Positions 41,940-51,712 of a DNA stretch of 64,000 bases are shown piece after piece. The translations under genes were made by a program, and so were the position numbers. Where the stretch lies: NCBI GenBank assembly GCA_002492525.1, contig DKZA01000016.1, positions 983 to 64,982 of the forward strand. Reading direction: 5' to 3'. Under the pieces are notes generated by a model that worked only from the letters and a program-made list of their open reading frames with translations, had not been told where the DNA came from and searched no databases. This DNA comes from Lachnospiraceae bacterium UBA7086 (GTDB lineage Bacteria; Bacillota; Clostridia; Lachnospirales; Lachnospiraceae). Numbering within the stretch: position 1 is the first letter of the stretch; the number at the start of each line of letters is the position of its first letter.

Positions 41940-44900
41940 ATGTATTTAAAGAGTATTGAGGTACATGGGTTTAAATCCTTTGCGAATAAGATTACGTTCA
42001 AGTTCCATAACGGCATTACAGGTATCGTGGGCCCGAATGGCTCGGGAAAGAGTAATGTGGCGGATGCGGTCAGATGGGTGTTAGGCGAACAGCGGATCAA
42101 GCAGCTTCGCGGGGCATCCATGCAGGATGTGATTTTTTCCGGCACGGAGATGAGGAAACCCCTGGGGTATGCCTATGTGGCAATTACGCTGGATAATTCC
42201 GATCATCAGCTGGCAATCGACTATGATGAGGTGACGGTATCCAGAAGACTGTATCGTTCCGGTGAAAGTGAATATATGCTGAATGGTACGGCCTGCCGTT
42301 TGAAAGATGTTAATGAGCTGTTTTATGATACCGGTATCGGTAAGGAGGGGTACTCTATTATCGGGCAGGGTCAGATTGATAAGATCTTAAGCGGCAAACC
42401 GGAAGAACGCAGGGAACTTTTTGATGAGGCGGCCGGAATCGTGAAGTTTAAGCGCAGAAAATATGCGGCGCAGAAGAAGCTGGAGGATGAAAAGCAGAAT
42501 CTGGTGCGCGTAAACGATATCCTGGCAGAGCTTGAAAAGCAGACGGGGCCTTTGGAAAAGCAGGCAGAGAAGGCAAGAGTTTATCTGCGCAAGAAAGAAG
42601 AGTTAAAGACCCTGGATGTGAATGTATTCTTGTTGGAGAATGTGCGTGTAAGAGAGCAGCTTGTGGAGGTGGAAGGAAAGCTTCAGATTGCTGCAGGGGA
42701 CTTGCAGGAGACTACCGATAAGTATGAATCCATCAAAGAAGAATATGAGCGGATACAGGGGCGAATAGAACAGTTAGACCAGGAGATCGAGGCAGCCAGG
42801 GCATCTCTTACGGATACTGGTGTTATGCGTTCCAAGTTAGAGGGAGAGATCAATGTCCTAAAGGAGCAGATCCATTCTGCACAGGGAAATGAAGAACATT
42901 TGCAGAATCGAATCCGCAGTATCAGCGAGCAGCTTTCCGAACGGGATAAAGAACGGGATGCGATCCTTGCAGATAAGAAAGAGACTGACGATAAACTCTC
43001 CGCGCTGGAAGAAGAACGGGCGCAGGCCAGGGAACTTTTGGAAAAAACTCAGGGGGAGATTGCAGAACTCAATAATAATATTGAAAGTGGTAAGAATACT
43101 ATTATTGATGCCCTCAATAACCGTGCCACCATCAAGTCCAAGCTAGGTCGTTTTGATACCATGTTTGAGCAGGTGAACATCCGTAAAGCAGAGTTAAATT
43201 CCAGACTGCTGCGGGCCAAATCCGATGAGGCAGAGCAGACCGAGACCATTAAAAAACTGGAAGAAGAATTTGAGACCATAACAAATACCATCAAAGAACT
43301 GACAGAACAGCAGGAGCTGATGGATGAGCGGCTTTCGGGGGTTCGGGAAGAACTGGCAGGCAAGGATCAGAAGCTGCGGGATACCCAGATTCTCTACCAT
43401 CAGCAGAAATCCAAGCTGGAGGCATTGTCCAATCTGACAGAGCGATATGAAGGATACGGCGGCAGCGTTAAGGCTGTTATGGAACAAAAAGACAGCGAGA
43501 AGGGTATCATCGGCGTGGTGGCGGATATCATTAAAGTGGACGCCAAATACGAGACAGCCATTGAAACTGCCCTGGGCGGCAATATCCAGAATATCGTGAC
43601 AGAGGATGAAGAGACGGCCAAGCGTATGATCGGCTTTTTAAAAAAGGCGAAGGCGGGCCGGGCTACTTTCTTACCCCTTACCAGTATTACCCACCCTCAG
43701 GAATTTAAGAATCCGGAAGCCCTGAAAGAAAAAGGCGTTGTGGGGATGGCGGATGATCTGGTGAAAATCGAGAAAAAGTATCAGAATGTGGCCAAAGCCA
43801 TGCTGGGCCGCATCATGGTAGTGGACAACGTGGATAATGCGGTAAAGATTGCCAGAAAATTCGATTATGGGATTCGTATGGTGACGCTGGAGGGAGAGCT
43901 TCTGGTACCTGGCGGCGCTATCAGCGGCGGCGCTTTTAAGAACAATTCCAATCTTCTGGGCAGACGCCGGGAGATGGAGGAACTGGAAAAGAAGGTCAAA
44001 CAGTACCTGACGGACATTGACAATATTTTAAATGATATAGAGGAGACGAAGAAAGGCCGCAATAAAATGCGTCTGGAACTGGAAGATATCAAGGGACAGA
44101 TTCAGCGTAAGTTTATTGAACAGAATACCGCCAGAATGAATGTGATGCAGGCGGAGGAGAAAAAGAATGAGACGGCAGAAGGATTTGATGAGTTAAAAAC
44201 CGAGGAGCAGGATATCGAGACGCAGATTAGGGAAATTCAGGAAGGCAAGGATGAGGCGGCTGCAGAACTGGAAGCATCCGAGAATCTGGAGAAAAATGTG
44301 GAAGGTGAGATTGCCGGTTTTCAGGCTCGTCTTGAGTCTAAGCGGGCAGAAGAATCTGCCCAGTCATCCAAGGTGTCCGAGTGGGACGTGGAAGTGGAGA
44401 AGATGCGTCAGAGCGCGGATTTCCAACGCCAGAATTTAGAGCGTGTGGAGGGGGAGAGAGCCCGCTATACGGCAGAATTAAATGAGGTGAAAGAGGGACT
44501 GCATCTGGGCAAGGAAGAGGTGGAGCACAAGAAGGAAAGTATTCTGGAAATCGAGAAGACCATTGCTGCTTCCCATACCGCCCAAAGCGATGCGGAACAG
44601 AAACTGAAAGAGGATATCGAAACCAAGGAGGAGCTGTCCGGCAGACAGAAGAATTTCTTTACTTCCAGGGAAGAACTGGCTGAGCGTATGACGGCGCTTG
44701 ATAAGGAAGTGTATCGTCTGGGCAGTCAGAAGGAGCGGATGGAGGAGTCCATCGAGTCCCAGATTAATTATATGTGGGACGAATATGAGATTACATTATC
44801 CGATGCGGAGTCTTTAAAGAATGACGAGATGAATGACCTGCCGGCCATGAAGAGAAGTATCAGCGGGTTAAAGGATGAAATTCGCAAACTGGGGGATGTG

Positions 44901-45500
44901 AACGTGAACGCCATCGAGGATTACAGGAATCTGATGGAACGTTATACCTTCTTAAAGACGCAGCATGACGATCTGGTGGAGGCGGAAAAGACGCTTCTCG
45001 GTATTATCGAAGAACTGGATACTTCCATGCGGAAACAGTTCAATGAGAAATTTGAGCAGATCAACAGGGAATTTGACAAGGTATTCAAGGAACTTTTCGG
45101 CGGTGGTAAAGGAACTTTGGAATTGATTGAAGACGAGGATGTACTGGAGGCAGGCATCCGTGTGATCGCACAGCCGCCAGGGAAGAAGCTGGTGAACATG
45201 ATGCAGATGTCCGGCGGTGAGAAGTCGCTGACAGCAATCTGTCTGTTGTTTGCCATTCAGAACTTGAAGCCTTCTCCTTTCTGTCTGCTGGACGAGATTG
45301 AAGCGGCTCTGGATGAGAGCAATGTGACCAGATTTGCCAAGTATCTGCATAAGCTGACCAAAAACACCCAGTTTATTGTGATCACGCACAGACGAGGTAC
45401 TATGGAGAAAGCCGACAGACTGTATGGTATCACCATGCAGGAGAAGGGAATTTCCACACTGGTAAGTGTGAATTTGATTGATAAGGAATTGGATGACTGA
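41940..45500 (+). CDS. smc: chromosome segregation protein SMC
   Basis: 1186 residues, full length. Walker A is GPNGSGKSNV at 31-40. Two long coiled coils flank a hinge at roughly 500-680 (Gly-rich GGAISGGAFKNNSN near its end). The C-terminal head has signature MSGGEKSLTAICLLF and Walker B CLLDEIEAALDESN (about 1117). With ScpA and ScpB it folds and separates the chromosome. The stop overlaps the probable ftsY start. Confidence 0.97.
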   Translation: MYLKSIEVHGFKSFANKITFKFHNGITGIVGPNGSGKSNVADAVRWVLGEQRIKQLRGASMQDVIFSGTEMRKPLGYAYVAITLDNSDHQLAIDYDEVTVSRRLYRSGESEYMLNGTACRLKDVNELFYDTGIGKEGYSIIGQGQIDKILSGKPEERRELFDEAAGIVKFKRRKYAAQKKLEDEKQNLVRVNDILAELEKQTGPLEKQAEKARVYLRKKEELKTLDVNVFLLENVRVREQLVEVEGKLQIAAGDLQETTDKYESIKEEYERIQGRIEQLDQEIEAARASLTDTGVMRSKLEGEINVLKEQIHSAQGNEEHLQNRIRSISEQLSERDKERDAILADKKETDDKLSALEEERAQARELLEKTQGEIAELNNNIESGKNTIIDALNNRATIKSKLGRFDTMFEQVNIRKAELNSRLLRAKSDEAEQTETIKKLEEEFETITNTIKELTEQQELMDERLSGVREELAGKDQKLRDTQILYHQQKSKLEALSNLTERYEGYGGSVKAVMEQKDSEKGIIGVVADIIKVDAKYETAIETALGGNIQNIVTEDEETAKRMIGFLKKAKAGRATFLPLTSITHPQEFKNPEALKEKGVVGMADDLVKIEKKYQNVAKAMLGRIMVVDNVDNAVKIARKFDYGIRMVTLEGELLVPGGAISGGAFKNNSNLLGRRREMEELEKKVKQYLTDIDNILNDIEETKKGRNKMRLELEDIKGQIQRKFIEQNTARMNVMQAEEKKNETAEGFDELKTEEQDIETQIREIQEGKDEAAAELEASENLEKNVEGEIAGFQARLESKRAEESAQSSKVSEWDVEVEKMRQSADFQRQNLERVEGERARYTAELNEVKEGLHLGKEEVEHKKESILEIEKTIAASHTAQSDAEQKLKEDIETKEELSGRQKNFFTSREELAERMTALDKEVYRLGSQKERMEESIESQINYMWDEYEITLSDAESLKNDEMNDLPAMKRSISGLKDEIRKLGDVNVNAIEDYRNLMERYTFLKTQHDDLVEAEKTLLGIIEELDTSMRKQFNEKFEQINREFDKVFKELFGGGKGTLELIEDEDVLEAGIRVIAQPPGKKLVNMMQMSGGEKSLTAICLLFAIQNLKPSPFCLLDEIEAALDESNVTRFAKYLHKLTKNTQFIVITHRRGTMEKADRLYGITMQEKGISTLVSVNLIDKELDD

Positions 45501-46482
45501 TATGAGTGAAGAAAAGAAAGGGTTCTTTGGCAGACTGCGGGAAGGACTTACCAAGACAAGAAATAATATTGTACATGGAATGGATTCTGTCTTTCATGGT
45601 TTTTCCGCCATTGACGATGACTTCTATGAGGAGTTGGAAGAAATCCTGATCATGGGCGATATGGGTGTAAATGCCACCGAAGCAATCCTGGAAAGGCTGA
45701 AAGAACAGGTTAAGGAAAATCATATTAAAGAACCGGCAGCCTGCAAAGAGTATTTGATTCAGAGCATCAAGGAACAGATGCGGGTGGAGGAGACTGCCTA
45801 TGAGTTTGAGAACAGACAGTCTGTGGTACTGGTAATCGGTGTCAATGGTGTGGGTAAGACTACCACCGTTGGTAAGCTTGCGGGTAAGCTGAAAGGTCAG
45901 GGCAGGAAGGTGTTGATTGCCGCGGCGGATACCTTTCGTGCCGCAGCGGGAGAACAGCTTGAAGAGTGGGCAGGCCGCGCCGGGGTGGATATCATCGGCG
46001 GCAGGGAAGGCGCCGATCCGGCCAGTGTGATCTATGACGCGGTGAGCGCGGCGAAGGCAAGGAAAGCGGATGTCCTTTTGTGTGACACAGCGGGGCGGCT
46101 TCACAATAAAAAGAATCTGATGGAAGAGTTAAAGAAGATTGACCGCATCATCAGTAAGGAATTCCCGGATGCCCACAGAGAAAATCTGGTGGTATTAGAT
46201 GGGACCACAGGTCAAAATGCCTTGCAGCAGGCCAGAGAGTTTCAGGAAGCGGCTGACCTTACGGGAGTTATTTTAACCAAACTTGACGGAACAGCCAAAG
46301 GCGGCATTGCGGTGGCAATCCAGTCAGAACTGCAGATTCCGGTAAAGTACGTCGGTGTGGGAGAAACCATAGAAGATTTACAGAAATTTAATGCCGACCA
46401 GTTTGTAGATGCCCTCTTTGATGTGAGAACCTCAATGGAGGAAGACAGGGAAAATACAGAAGATACTTTGGAAGAACAGTGA
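45493..46482 (+). CDS. ftsY: signal recognition particle receptor FtsY
   Basis: About 329 residues. NG-domain GTPase motifs: GVNGVGKTTTVGKLAG (G1), DTFRAAAGEQLEEW, LLCDTAGRLHNK (G3), TKLDGTAKGG (G4) and YVGVGETIEDLQKF. It docks the SRP-ribosome complex at the membrane. The N-terminal A region is short. ATG 45493 has AAGGA spaced 5 nt before it and overlaps the smc stop; ATG 45502 (MSEEKKG) is the start usually annotated and is also possible. Confidence 0.95.
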   Translation: MTDMSEEKKGFFGRLREGLTKTRNNIVHGMDSVFHGFSAIDDDFYEELEEILIMGDMGVNATEAILERLKEQVKENHIKEPAACKEYLIQSIKEQMRVEETAYEFENRQSVVLVIGVNGVGKTTTVGKLAGKLKGQGRKVLIAAADTFRAAAGEQLEEWAGRAGVDIIGGREGADPASVIYDAVSAAKARKADVLLCDTAGRLHNKKNLMEELKKIDRIISKEFPDAHRENLVVLDGTTGQNALQQAREFQEAADLTGVILTKLDGTAKGGIAVAIQSELQIPVKYVGVGETIEDLQKFNADQFVDALFDVRTSMEEDRENTEDTLEEQ

Positions 46483-46552
46483 CAAAATAGTGTCGGAAAT
46501 CTGAACAGGAAGCGGCGGACGGACAGTCAGCCGGTAAGAGAGGGGAACAGAT

Positions 46553-47776
46553 ATGGGAACGAAAGAAATGTCTTTGGATAAGTTTGAGGAAGCCTATGAG
46601 ATCGTCAAGGAGGTAGCTTCAGAGACGAAGCTGGTTTACAGCGATTATTTCAGTGCACAGACCGGTAACAAGATATATTTAAAGCCGGAAAACATGCAGC
46701 TTACAGGAGCATATAAACTGCGGGGCGCTTATTATAAGATAAGCACCCTCACGGAAGAAGAGCGGGAAAAGGGACTGATCACAGCATCTGCAGGCAATCA
46801 TGCCCAGGGCGTTGCCTATGCGGCCAAGTGCTATGGAGTGAAGGCAGTGATCGTGATGCCTACCACCACACCTTTGATCAAGGTGAACCGCACCAAGGGG
46901 TACGGAGCGGAGGTGGTTCTGTACGGCGATGTGTATGATGAAGCCTGTGCTTATGCTTATGAGCTGGCGAAGGAGCACGGATATACCTTTGTGCATCCTT
47001 TCGATGATCTGGATGTGGCCACGGGTCAGGGAACCATTGCCATGGAGATTATCAAGGAACTGCCGCTGGTAGATTATATTCTGGTGCCTATCGGCGGCGG
47101 CGGTCTGGCTACCGGTGTGTCCACACTGGCGAAATTATTAAATCCGAAGATTAAGGTCATCGGCGTGGAGCCTGCCGGAGCGAATTGTATGGAGGCGTCT
47201 ATCAAGGCCGGCAAGGTAACGACCTTAGATAAGGTGAACACCATAGCTGACGGCACGGCGGTCAAGACACCGGGAGAGACGATCTTTCCTTATGTGAGCA
47301 AAAATCTGGATGCCATCATCACCGTGGAGGATGAGGAGCTGGTAGTGGCTTTCCTGGATATGGTGGAAAATCATAAGATGGTGGTGGAGAATTCCGGTCT
47401 GCTTACGGTGGCGGCCCTAAAACATCTGGAGGTGAAGCATAAGAAGATTGTGTCCATTTTAAGCGGCGGAAATATGGATGTAATCACCATGTCGTCTGTG
47501 GTACAGCAGGGTCTGGTGCTGCGGGACAGAATCTTTACGGTGTCTGTACTTTTGCCGGATAAGCCGGGAGAATTAAGCAGAGTGTCTGATGTGATTGCCA
47601 AGGAAAACGGCAATGTGATCAAGCTGGAGCATAATCAGTTCGTGTCCATCAATCGCAATGCGGCGGTGGAACTGCGGATTACGTTAGAAGCTTATGGAAC
47701 ACAGCATAAGAATCAGATTATTGACGCACTTCATGAGCACGGCTACCAGCCTAAGTTAGTTCGTGCCAGTATTTAA
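46553..47776 (+). CDS. ilvA: threonine ammonia-lyase with ACT domain
   Basis: 407 residues. The PLP lysine lies in TGAYKLRGAYYKI, the phosphate-binding loop is PIGGGGLATG, and a C-terminal ACT domain begins near FTVSVLLPDKPGELSRVSDV. The enzyme deaminates threonine (and serine) to 2-oxobutyrate. The ~75-residue single ACT domain fits the short TdcB/IlvA forms, either biosynthetic with isoleucine feedback or catabolic; context does not decide. GAGGGGAAC precedes the start. Confidence 0.92.
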   Translation: MGTKEMSLDKFEEAYEIVKEVASETKLVYSDYFSAQTGNKIYLKPENMQLTGAYKLRGAYYKISTLTEEEREKGLITASAGNHAQGVAYAAKCYGVKAVIVMPTTTPLIKVNRTKGYGAEVVLYGDVYDEACAYAYELAKEHGYTFVHPFDDLDVATGQGTIAMEIIKELPLVDYILVPIGGGGLATGVSTLAKLLNPKIKVIGVEPAGANCMEASIKAGKVTTLDKVNTIADGTAVKTPGETIFPYVSKNLDAIITVEDEELVVAFLDMVENHKMVVENSGLLTVAALKHLEVKHKKIVSILSGGNMDVITMSSVVQQGLVLRDRIFTVSVLLPDKPGELSRVSDVIAKENGNVIKLEHNQFVSINRNAAVELRITLEAYGTQHKNQIIDALHEHGYQPKLVRASI

Positions 47777-47836
47777 AAAAGGTAAATTCCTTCGGAATTA
47801 ACCTTAAGTATAAGAGAATTTCCTATAATATATAAA

Positions 47837-47870
47837 ATCAAAATCCGTATATTAATATGCGGATTTTGAT
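47837..47870. terminator. symmetric hairpin after ilvA
   Basis: ATCAAAATCCG (47837-47847) and CGGATTTTGAT (47860-47870) form a perfect stem around an AT-rich loop. There is no long T run, but the stem itself ends T-rich on both strands. Likely a terminator in the 164-bp gap before the YitT-family gene. Confidence 0.65.
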
Positions 47871-47940
47871 TTATAGATCTCTTTTTTGATATCATATGCC
47901 CAAAAAGGATATGCTATAGGAAAAGAAAGGCGGCATCATC

Positions 47941-48840
47941 ATGGAACAAGGTAATTTCAGGAAAATTGAAAAAAAATCAAAAAAAAGCAAGACAGAATGG
48001 TTAAAGAAATATATTATTATATCAGTGGCAGCTTTTGTGTATGCTGCGGGAGTCAGTCTCTTTACAGATCCAAATGATATGGCGCCCGGCGGTGTGACCG
48101 GAATTTCCATTATTTTGAGCAGGCTCCTGCCTGTAAGTACCGGTACTTTGATTATGGTGATCAACATACCGATTCTTATTTTTGGGATATGGAAGTTTGG
48201 TCTGGGCCTGACCTTGTCTTCCATCTATGCGACGGCATTAATTTCGGTTTTTACGAATCTGCTGGCACCTTTTGGAGCAGCCACGGACGATATTCTGCTG
48301 GCGGCGCTTTCGGGCGGTGTACTGATAGCGGTTTCAGTGGGACTGATTTTCCGAGTAGGAGCTACGACCGGCGGGGTGGATATCATTATTAAGGCCCTGC
48401 GGCTTCGCTTTCCACATTTGAAGACAGGGAAGATATTCTTTATTATGGATGCCATGGTGGTTACTTTGTCCGGTATTGTGTTCAGGGATATTAATGCTGC
48501 ATTATATGCTGCCATTTCTGCAACCTGCACTTCTCTGGTGATGGATATTGTGCTTTACGGCAGGGATGAGGCCAAGCTTATTTATATTATCAGTGAGAAA
48601 TCCGAGCAGATTGCCCAGAGGCTTTTAGAGGATTTGAATATCGGTGTGACATATATAAACGGGCAGGGTGCATATAGTGGAGATAATAAGAAAATTATTA
48701 TGTGTGTGGTAAAAAAGACTGTGTCTCCACAGGCGGAGGAGGTAGTCAAAGAAGAAGATTCCCATTCATTCATGATCATTACAAGCGCTACCGAAGTGTT
48801 CGGAGAGGGGTACAAAAGTTATTTTAGTGAACGAATTTAA
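47941..48840 (+). CDS. YitT family membrane protein (DUF161 + DUF2179)
   Basis: 299 residues. A basic N-terminus, about five or six membrane helices with the family's FTDPNDMAPGGVTGISI and GATTGGVDIII stretches, then a soluble C-terminal DUF2179 domain (GVTYINGQGAYSGDNKKIIM). The function of this common Firmicutes family is not settled; a transport role is suspected. Ends 12 bp ahead of the lysozyme gene, so probably co-transcribed. Confidence 0.88.
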   Translation: MEQGNFRKIEKKSKKSKTEWLKKYIIISVAAFVYAAGVSLFTDPNDMAPGGVTGISIILSRLLPVSTGTLIMVINIPILIFGIWKFGLGLTLSSIYATALISVFTNLLAPFGAATDDILLAALSGGVLIAVSVGLIFRVGATTGGVDIIIKALRLRFPHLKTGKIFFIMDAMVVTLSGIVFRDINAALYAAISATCTSLVMDIVLYGRDEAKLIYIISEKSEQIAQRLLEDLNIGVTYINGQGAYSGDNKKIIMCVVKKTVSPQAEEVVKEEDSHSFMIITSATEVFGEGYKSYFSERI

Positions 48841-48852
48841 AAAGGAGAGTCT

Positions 48853-49974
48853 ATGCGGGAAAATAATCTACAGAGCAAGAGACGAAAAAAGAAACACAAG
48901 AGAAGTGAAAATGGTATTCTGGCAGGTTCTATCCTGCTGTGCATAGTTACGCTGATATCTATTACAATCTGCCTTGTGATGGTTTTTCAGAATCGTGCGG
49001 CCCAATTGCAAAATGTGGAAGTGATGAATGAGCTGGAAACGGTCAGGCAGGAAGTGGAGATGTCCTATACACAGGACGAGGTAGATCAGATGGTTCAGGA
49101 AGCCGTAAACCAGACAAAAGAGCAGACAAGTGAGGAAGTGAGTACCGCCTTCTTAAGTAAAATTAAGGAAATGATGGAGGCGGGAGACGGGGCCACGGAA
49201 ATGCTCCGCTTCTTTTTCCCGGAGGAAATCGTGGTGGCTGATGCCGGGCGATATTACTTTTTCCCCATACAGGATAATCTTGCGAAGCATACATACAATC
49301 CGCTGGGATTTCAGATGGACGGAGATCAGATCCTGCATTATTATGAAAATGGAGAACGGGTGTCTCACAAGGGGATAGATGTATCTAAATATCAGGAATC
49401 TGTCAATTGGAAGAAAGTTGCGGATGATGAGGTGGAGTATGCCTTTATCCGACTGGGCATCCGCGGTTATACGGAAGGAGAAATACTGGTAGATGATAAT
49501 TTCCAGGAGAATATAGAAGGAGCTTTGGAGAATGATATTGATGTGGGTGTTTATTTCTTCACCCAGGCTACCAGTGAGGAGGAAGCCGAAGAGGAAGCAG
49601 AGTTTGTAATAGATTCCATAGAGGGGTACGATGTCAGTTATCCCGTAGTGATAGATATAGAGTCTGTCTCTAATAGAAAGGCAAGAACGAATGAACTGAC
49701 CAGGGAGGAGCGGACGAAATACTGTATCACTTTCTGTGAAAAGATTAAGGAAGCAGGCTATACGCCGATGATTTACGGCAATTTAAAGACGTTTATGCTG
49801 ATGCTCGATATGGAACAGTTGGAAGACTATGACAAGTGGATTGCTTATTATGATGAGCAGATGTATTTTCCTTATGCCTTTAAGGTATGGCAGTATACCA
49901 ATGCCGGTAAAGTATCCGGGATTGAGGGAGATGTAGACTTAAATATCAGTTTTGAGGAACTGAAAGATGAATGA
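48853..49974 (+). CDS. membrane-anchored GH25 lysozyme
   Basis: 373 residues. Basic N-terminus, one hydrophobic anchor at about 27-48, a ~120-residue helical stalk, then a GH25 muramidase domain from about 172: GIDVSKYQESVNWKKVADD, YAFIRLGIRGYTEG, VVIDIES (catalytic Asp/Glu) and WIAYYDEQMYFPYAFKVWQY. It cuts the peptidoglycan glycan chain, acting outside the membrane. AAAGGAG precedes the ATG. The AraC regulator after it starts inside its last codons. Confidence 0.92.
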   Translation: MRENNLQSKRRKKKHKRSENGILAGSILLCIVTLISITICLVMVFQNRAAQLQNVEVMNELETVRQEVEMSYTQDEVDQMVQEAVNQTKEQTSEEVSTAFLSKIKEMMEAGDGATEMLRFFFPEEIVVADAGRYYFFPIQDNLAKHTYNPLGFQMDGDQILHYYENGERVSHKGIDVSKYQESVNWKKVADDEVEYAFIRLGIRGYTEGEILVDDNFQENIEGALENDIDVGVYFFTQATSEEEAEEEAEFVIDSIEGYDVSYPVVIDIESVSNRKARTNELTREERTKYCITFCEKIKEAGYTPMIYGNLKTFMLMLDMEQLEDYDKWIAYYDEQMYFPYAFKVWQYTNAGKVSGIEGDVDLNISFEELKDE

Positions 49975-50848
49975 GAAGGGACCGGAACAATATGAGAAGG
50001 CAGGGTATCTGATGGAACCGTTCAGAGTGTTTCATATCAGGGACCGCAGGGAGCTGGAATTCGCCTTCCATTATCATGAGTTTTACAAGATTATTTATTT
50101 TGTAGAAGGGAAAGTAGATTATCAGATAGAGGGAAAAACCTATTGCCTAAAGCCCCATGATTTTGTGCTGGTGGGTGCCAATGTCATTCATAGGGCACAG
50201 ATAGATAAGTCTGTACCCTATGAAAGATATATTATATATTTGTCAGAGGATTTTCTGAGCCAGAAGAGTTCTTCGGGAGACAGTCTGAAAAGATGTTTTG
50301 ATGAGGCGCAGAAAAGGCAGAACCGGGTGCTGCATTTTGCACCGGAAAGTTATGAGGAGTTGTTGGGATGCCTGCTTAAGATGCGGCAGGTCGAGAAGCG
50401 CAAGGGGGGCTGTTATAATGATCTTCTTCTGAAAGCGGCATTTTTGGAATTCCTGGTTCTCTTTAACCAAAATGTGCTTTGCCAGCCCAATGCTTTTATT
50501 GAGACGGCGGTATACCATGAGAAAGTAGTAGATGTGATTGCCTATATCCAGGAGCATCTGCAGGAAGAGATTCCAGTTGATCTTCTGGCGGAGAAATTTT
50601 ATATCAGCAAGTATTATCTGATGCGGCAGTTTAAGCAGGCTACAGGCTATTCCATTCATCAATATCTGAATGAAAAACGTATTCAGGCGGCCAGACATAT
50701 GATTCTTGCCGGTATGCCTGCTTCCAAGGCCTGTTATGAATGTGGATTTAAAGATTACTCTACCTTCGCCAGACGCTTCAAGGAGATTGTGGGTACGGCG
50801 CCGTCCAGGCTGCCCGGCACGTCAGAGAACAGGGATTTGATGCGCTGA
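49967..50848 (+). CDS. AraC family transcriptional regulator with cupin sensor
   Basis: 293 residues. N-terminal cupin sensor with FHYHEFYKIIYFVEGKVDYQ and a buried-metal-like LKPHDFVLVGANVIHRAQID. C-terminal AraC double HTH (LLAEKFYISKYYLMRQFKQ, then ACYECGFKDYSTFARRFKEI and TAPSRLPG). The ATG overlaps the lysozyme stop by 8 bp, so it is translationally coupled. The architecture resembles the regulator at 232. Its targets are unknown. Confidence 0.9.
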   Translation: MNEKGPEQYEKAGYLMEPFRVFHIRDRRELEFAFHYHEFYKIIYFVEGKVDYQIEGKTYCLKPHDFVLVGANVIHRAQIDKSVPYERYIIYLSEDFLSQKSSSGDSLKRCFDEAQKRQNRVLHFAPESYEELLGCLLKMRQVEKRKGGCYNDLLLKAAFLEFLVLFNQNVLCQPNAFIETAVYHEKVVDVIAYIQEHLQEEIPVDLLAEKFYISKYYLMRQFKQATGYSIHQYLNEKRIQAARHMILAGMPASKACYECGFKDYSTFARRFKEIVGTAPSRLPGTSENRDLMR

Positions 50849-50961
50849 AAAGTGATTCGTCTGTGAAGATTAGGTTGTCCAAACAGGGGGCTCATGGTAT
50901 ACTAGACGCAAGATTCGTAAAGAACTTATTTATATAATACACGAAAGGCGGGGTTAGTGAC

Positions 50962-51630
50962 ATGAAATATGAATTTGAAGGTACGGTAGAATTTCGGGAA
51001 AATGAGAATACCATAGCCGTGCCCTTTAATGTGTGGGAAGTGTGTGAGAAGGTAGGCGATGCGCCGGTGAGAGTCTGCTTTGACGACGTATGCTTTATCT
51101 GTGATCTTGTGCCGAGAGGACAAGGGTACTATGATATTCCGGTCAGCCAGGACACGCTTTCTAAGGTGGAACTGGGCAAGAAATATCTGATTTCCATTGA
51201 GATTGTCGGAAATGTGGTGAACGTAGGCGGCGCCAGTCCCTACAGTGTAGAGAATCCGATCCGTAAGATTGACGGTGTGGATCTGGTGACACAGCCATGG
51301 GACGGACTTTGCGGACAGTCCTGTATTGCCATGATCGCAGGAACAACGTTGGATGAGGCCTGTGATATTATGAAGTGCAGAGAGTGGCAGGCCAATATGA
51401 GTAAAATGATAGCAACGCTTGAGTATTTGGGAATCCGCCATGCGGACAAGATTGTTTATACGCTGGGCAAAATCGTGGAACTACCCAAATGTTGTATTAT
51501 TATGGAACGTATGGGAAGATACAGTCATTATCTGGTGGGATATGAAGGAAAATACTATGATCCCAATCTGGGTGTGCTCAAAGAATTTGATCTGACCAAA
51601 GTGGTAGGGTATCTGGAAATTATCGTATAG
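50962..51630 (+). CDS. DUF1905-like domain fused to a C39-like cysteine peptidase domain
   Basis: 222 residues. The first ~85 resemble DUF1905 (EFEGTVEFRENENTIAVPFN, then a beta-barrel pattern). From Q111 on it resembles peptidase C39/papain-like domains: QPWDGLCGQSCIAMIAG with candidate nucleophile Cys117 and oxyanion Gln111, then RYSHYLVGYEGKYYDPN with His189 and Asp200. There is no signal peptide, so it should be cytoplasmic. The combination is unusual and I cannot assign a substrate. Active-site roles are inferred from alignment by eye. GAAAGGCGGGG is upstream of the ATG. Confidence 0.65.
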   Translation: MKYEFEGTVEFRENENTIAVPFNVWEVCEKVGDAPVRVCFDDVCFICDLVPRGQGYYDIPVSQDTLSKVELGKKYLISIEIVGNVVNVGGASPYSVENPIRKIDGVDLVTQPWDGLCGQSCIAMIAGTTLDEACDIMKCREWQANMSKMIATLEYLGIRHADKIVYTLGKIVELPKCCIIMERMGRYSHYLVGYEGKYYDPNLGVLKEFDLTKVVGYLEIIV

Positions 51631-51650
51631 TGAAGAAAGGTAACGGATTA

Positions 51651-51685
51651 TAAAAGCTGTCTTCCCGCCGGGAGGACAGCTTTTA
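51651..51685. terminator. bidirectional terminator between convergent genes
   Basis: TAAAAGCTGTCTTCCC (51651-51666) and GGGAGGACAGCTTTTA (51670-51685) pair over 16 positions with one wobble and a 3-nt loop. The arms end in A and T runs, so the hairpin works on both strands. Confidence 0.92.
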
Positions 51686-51712
51686 TACTTTAGAAGATAG
51701 TATCCGAAGATA

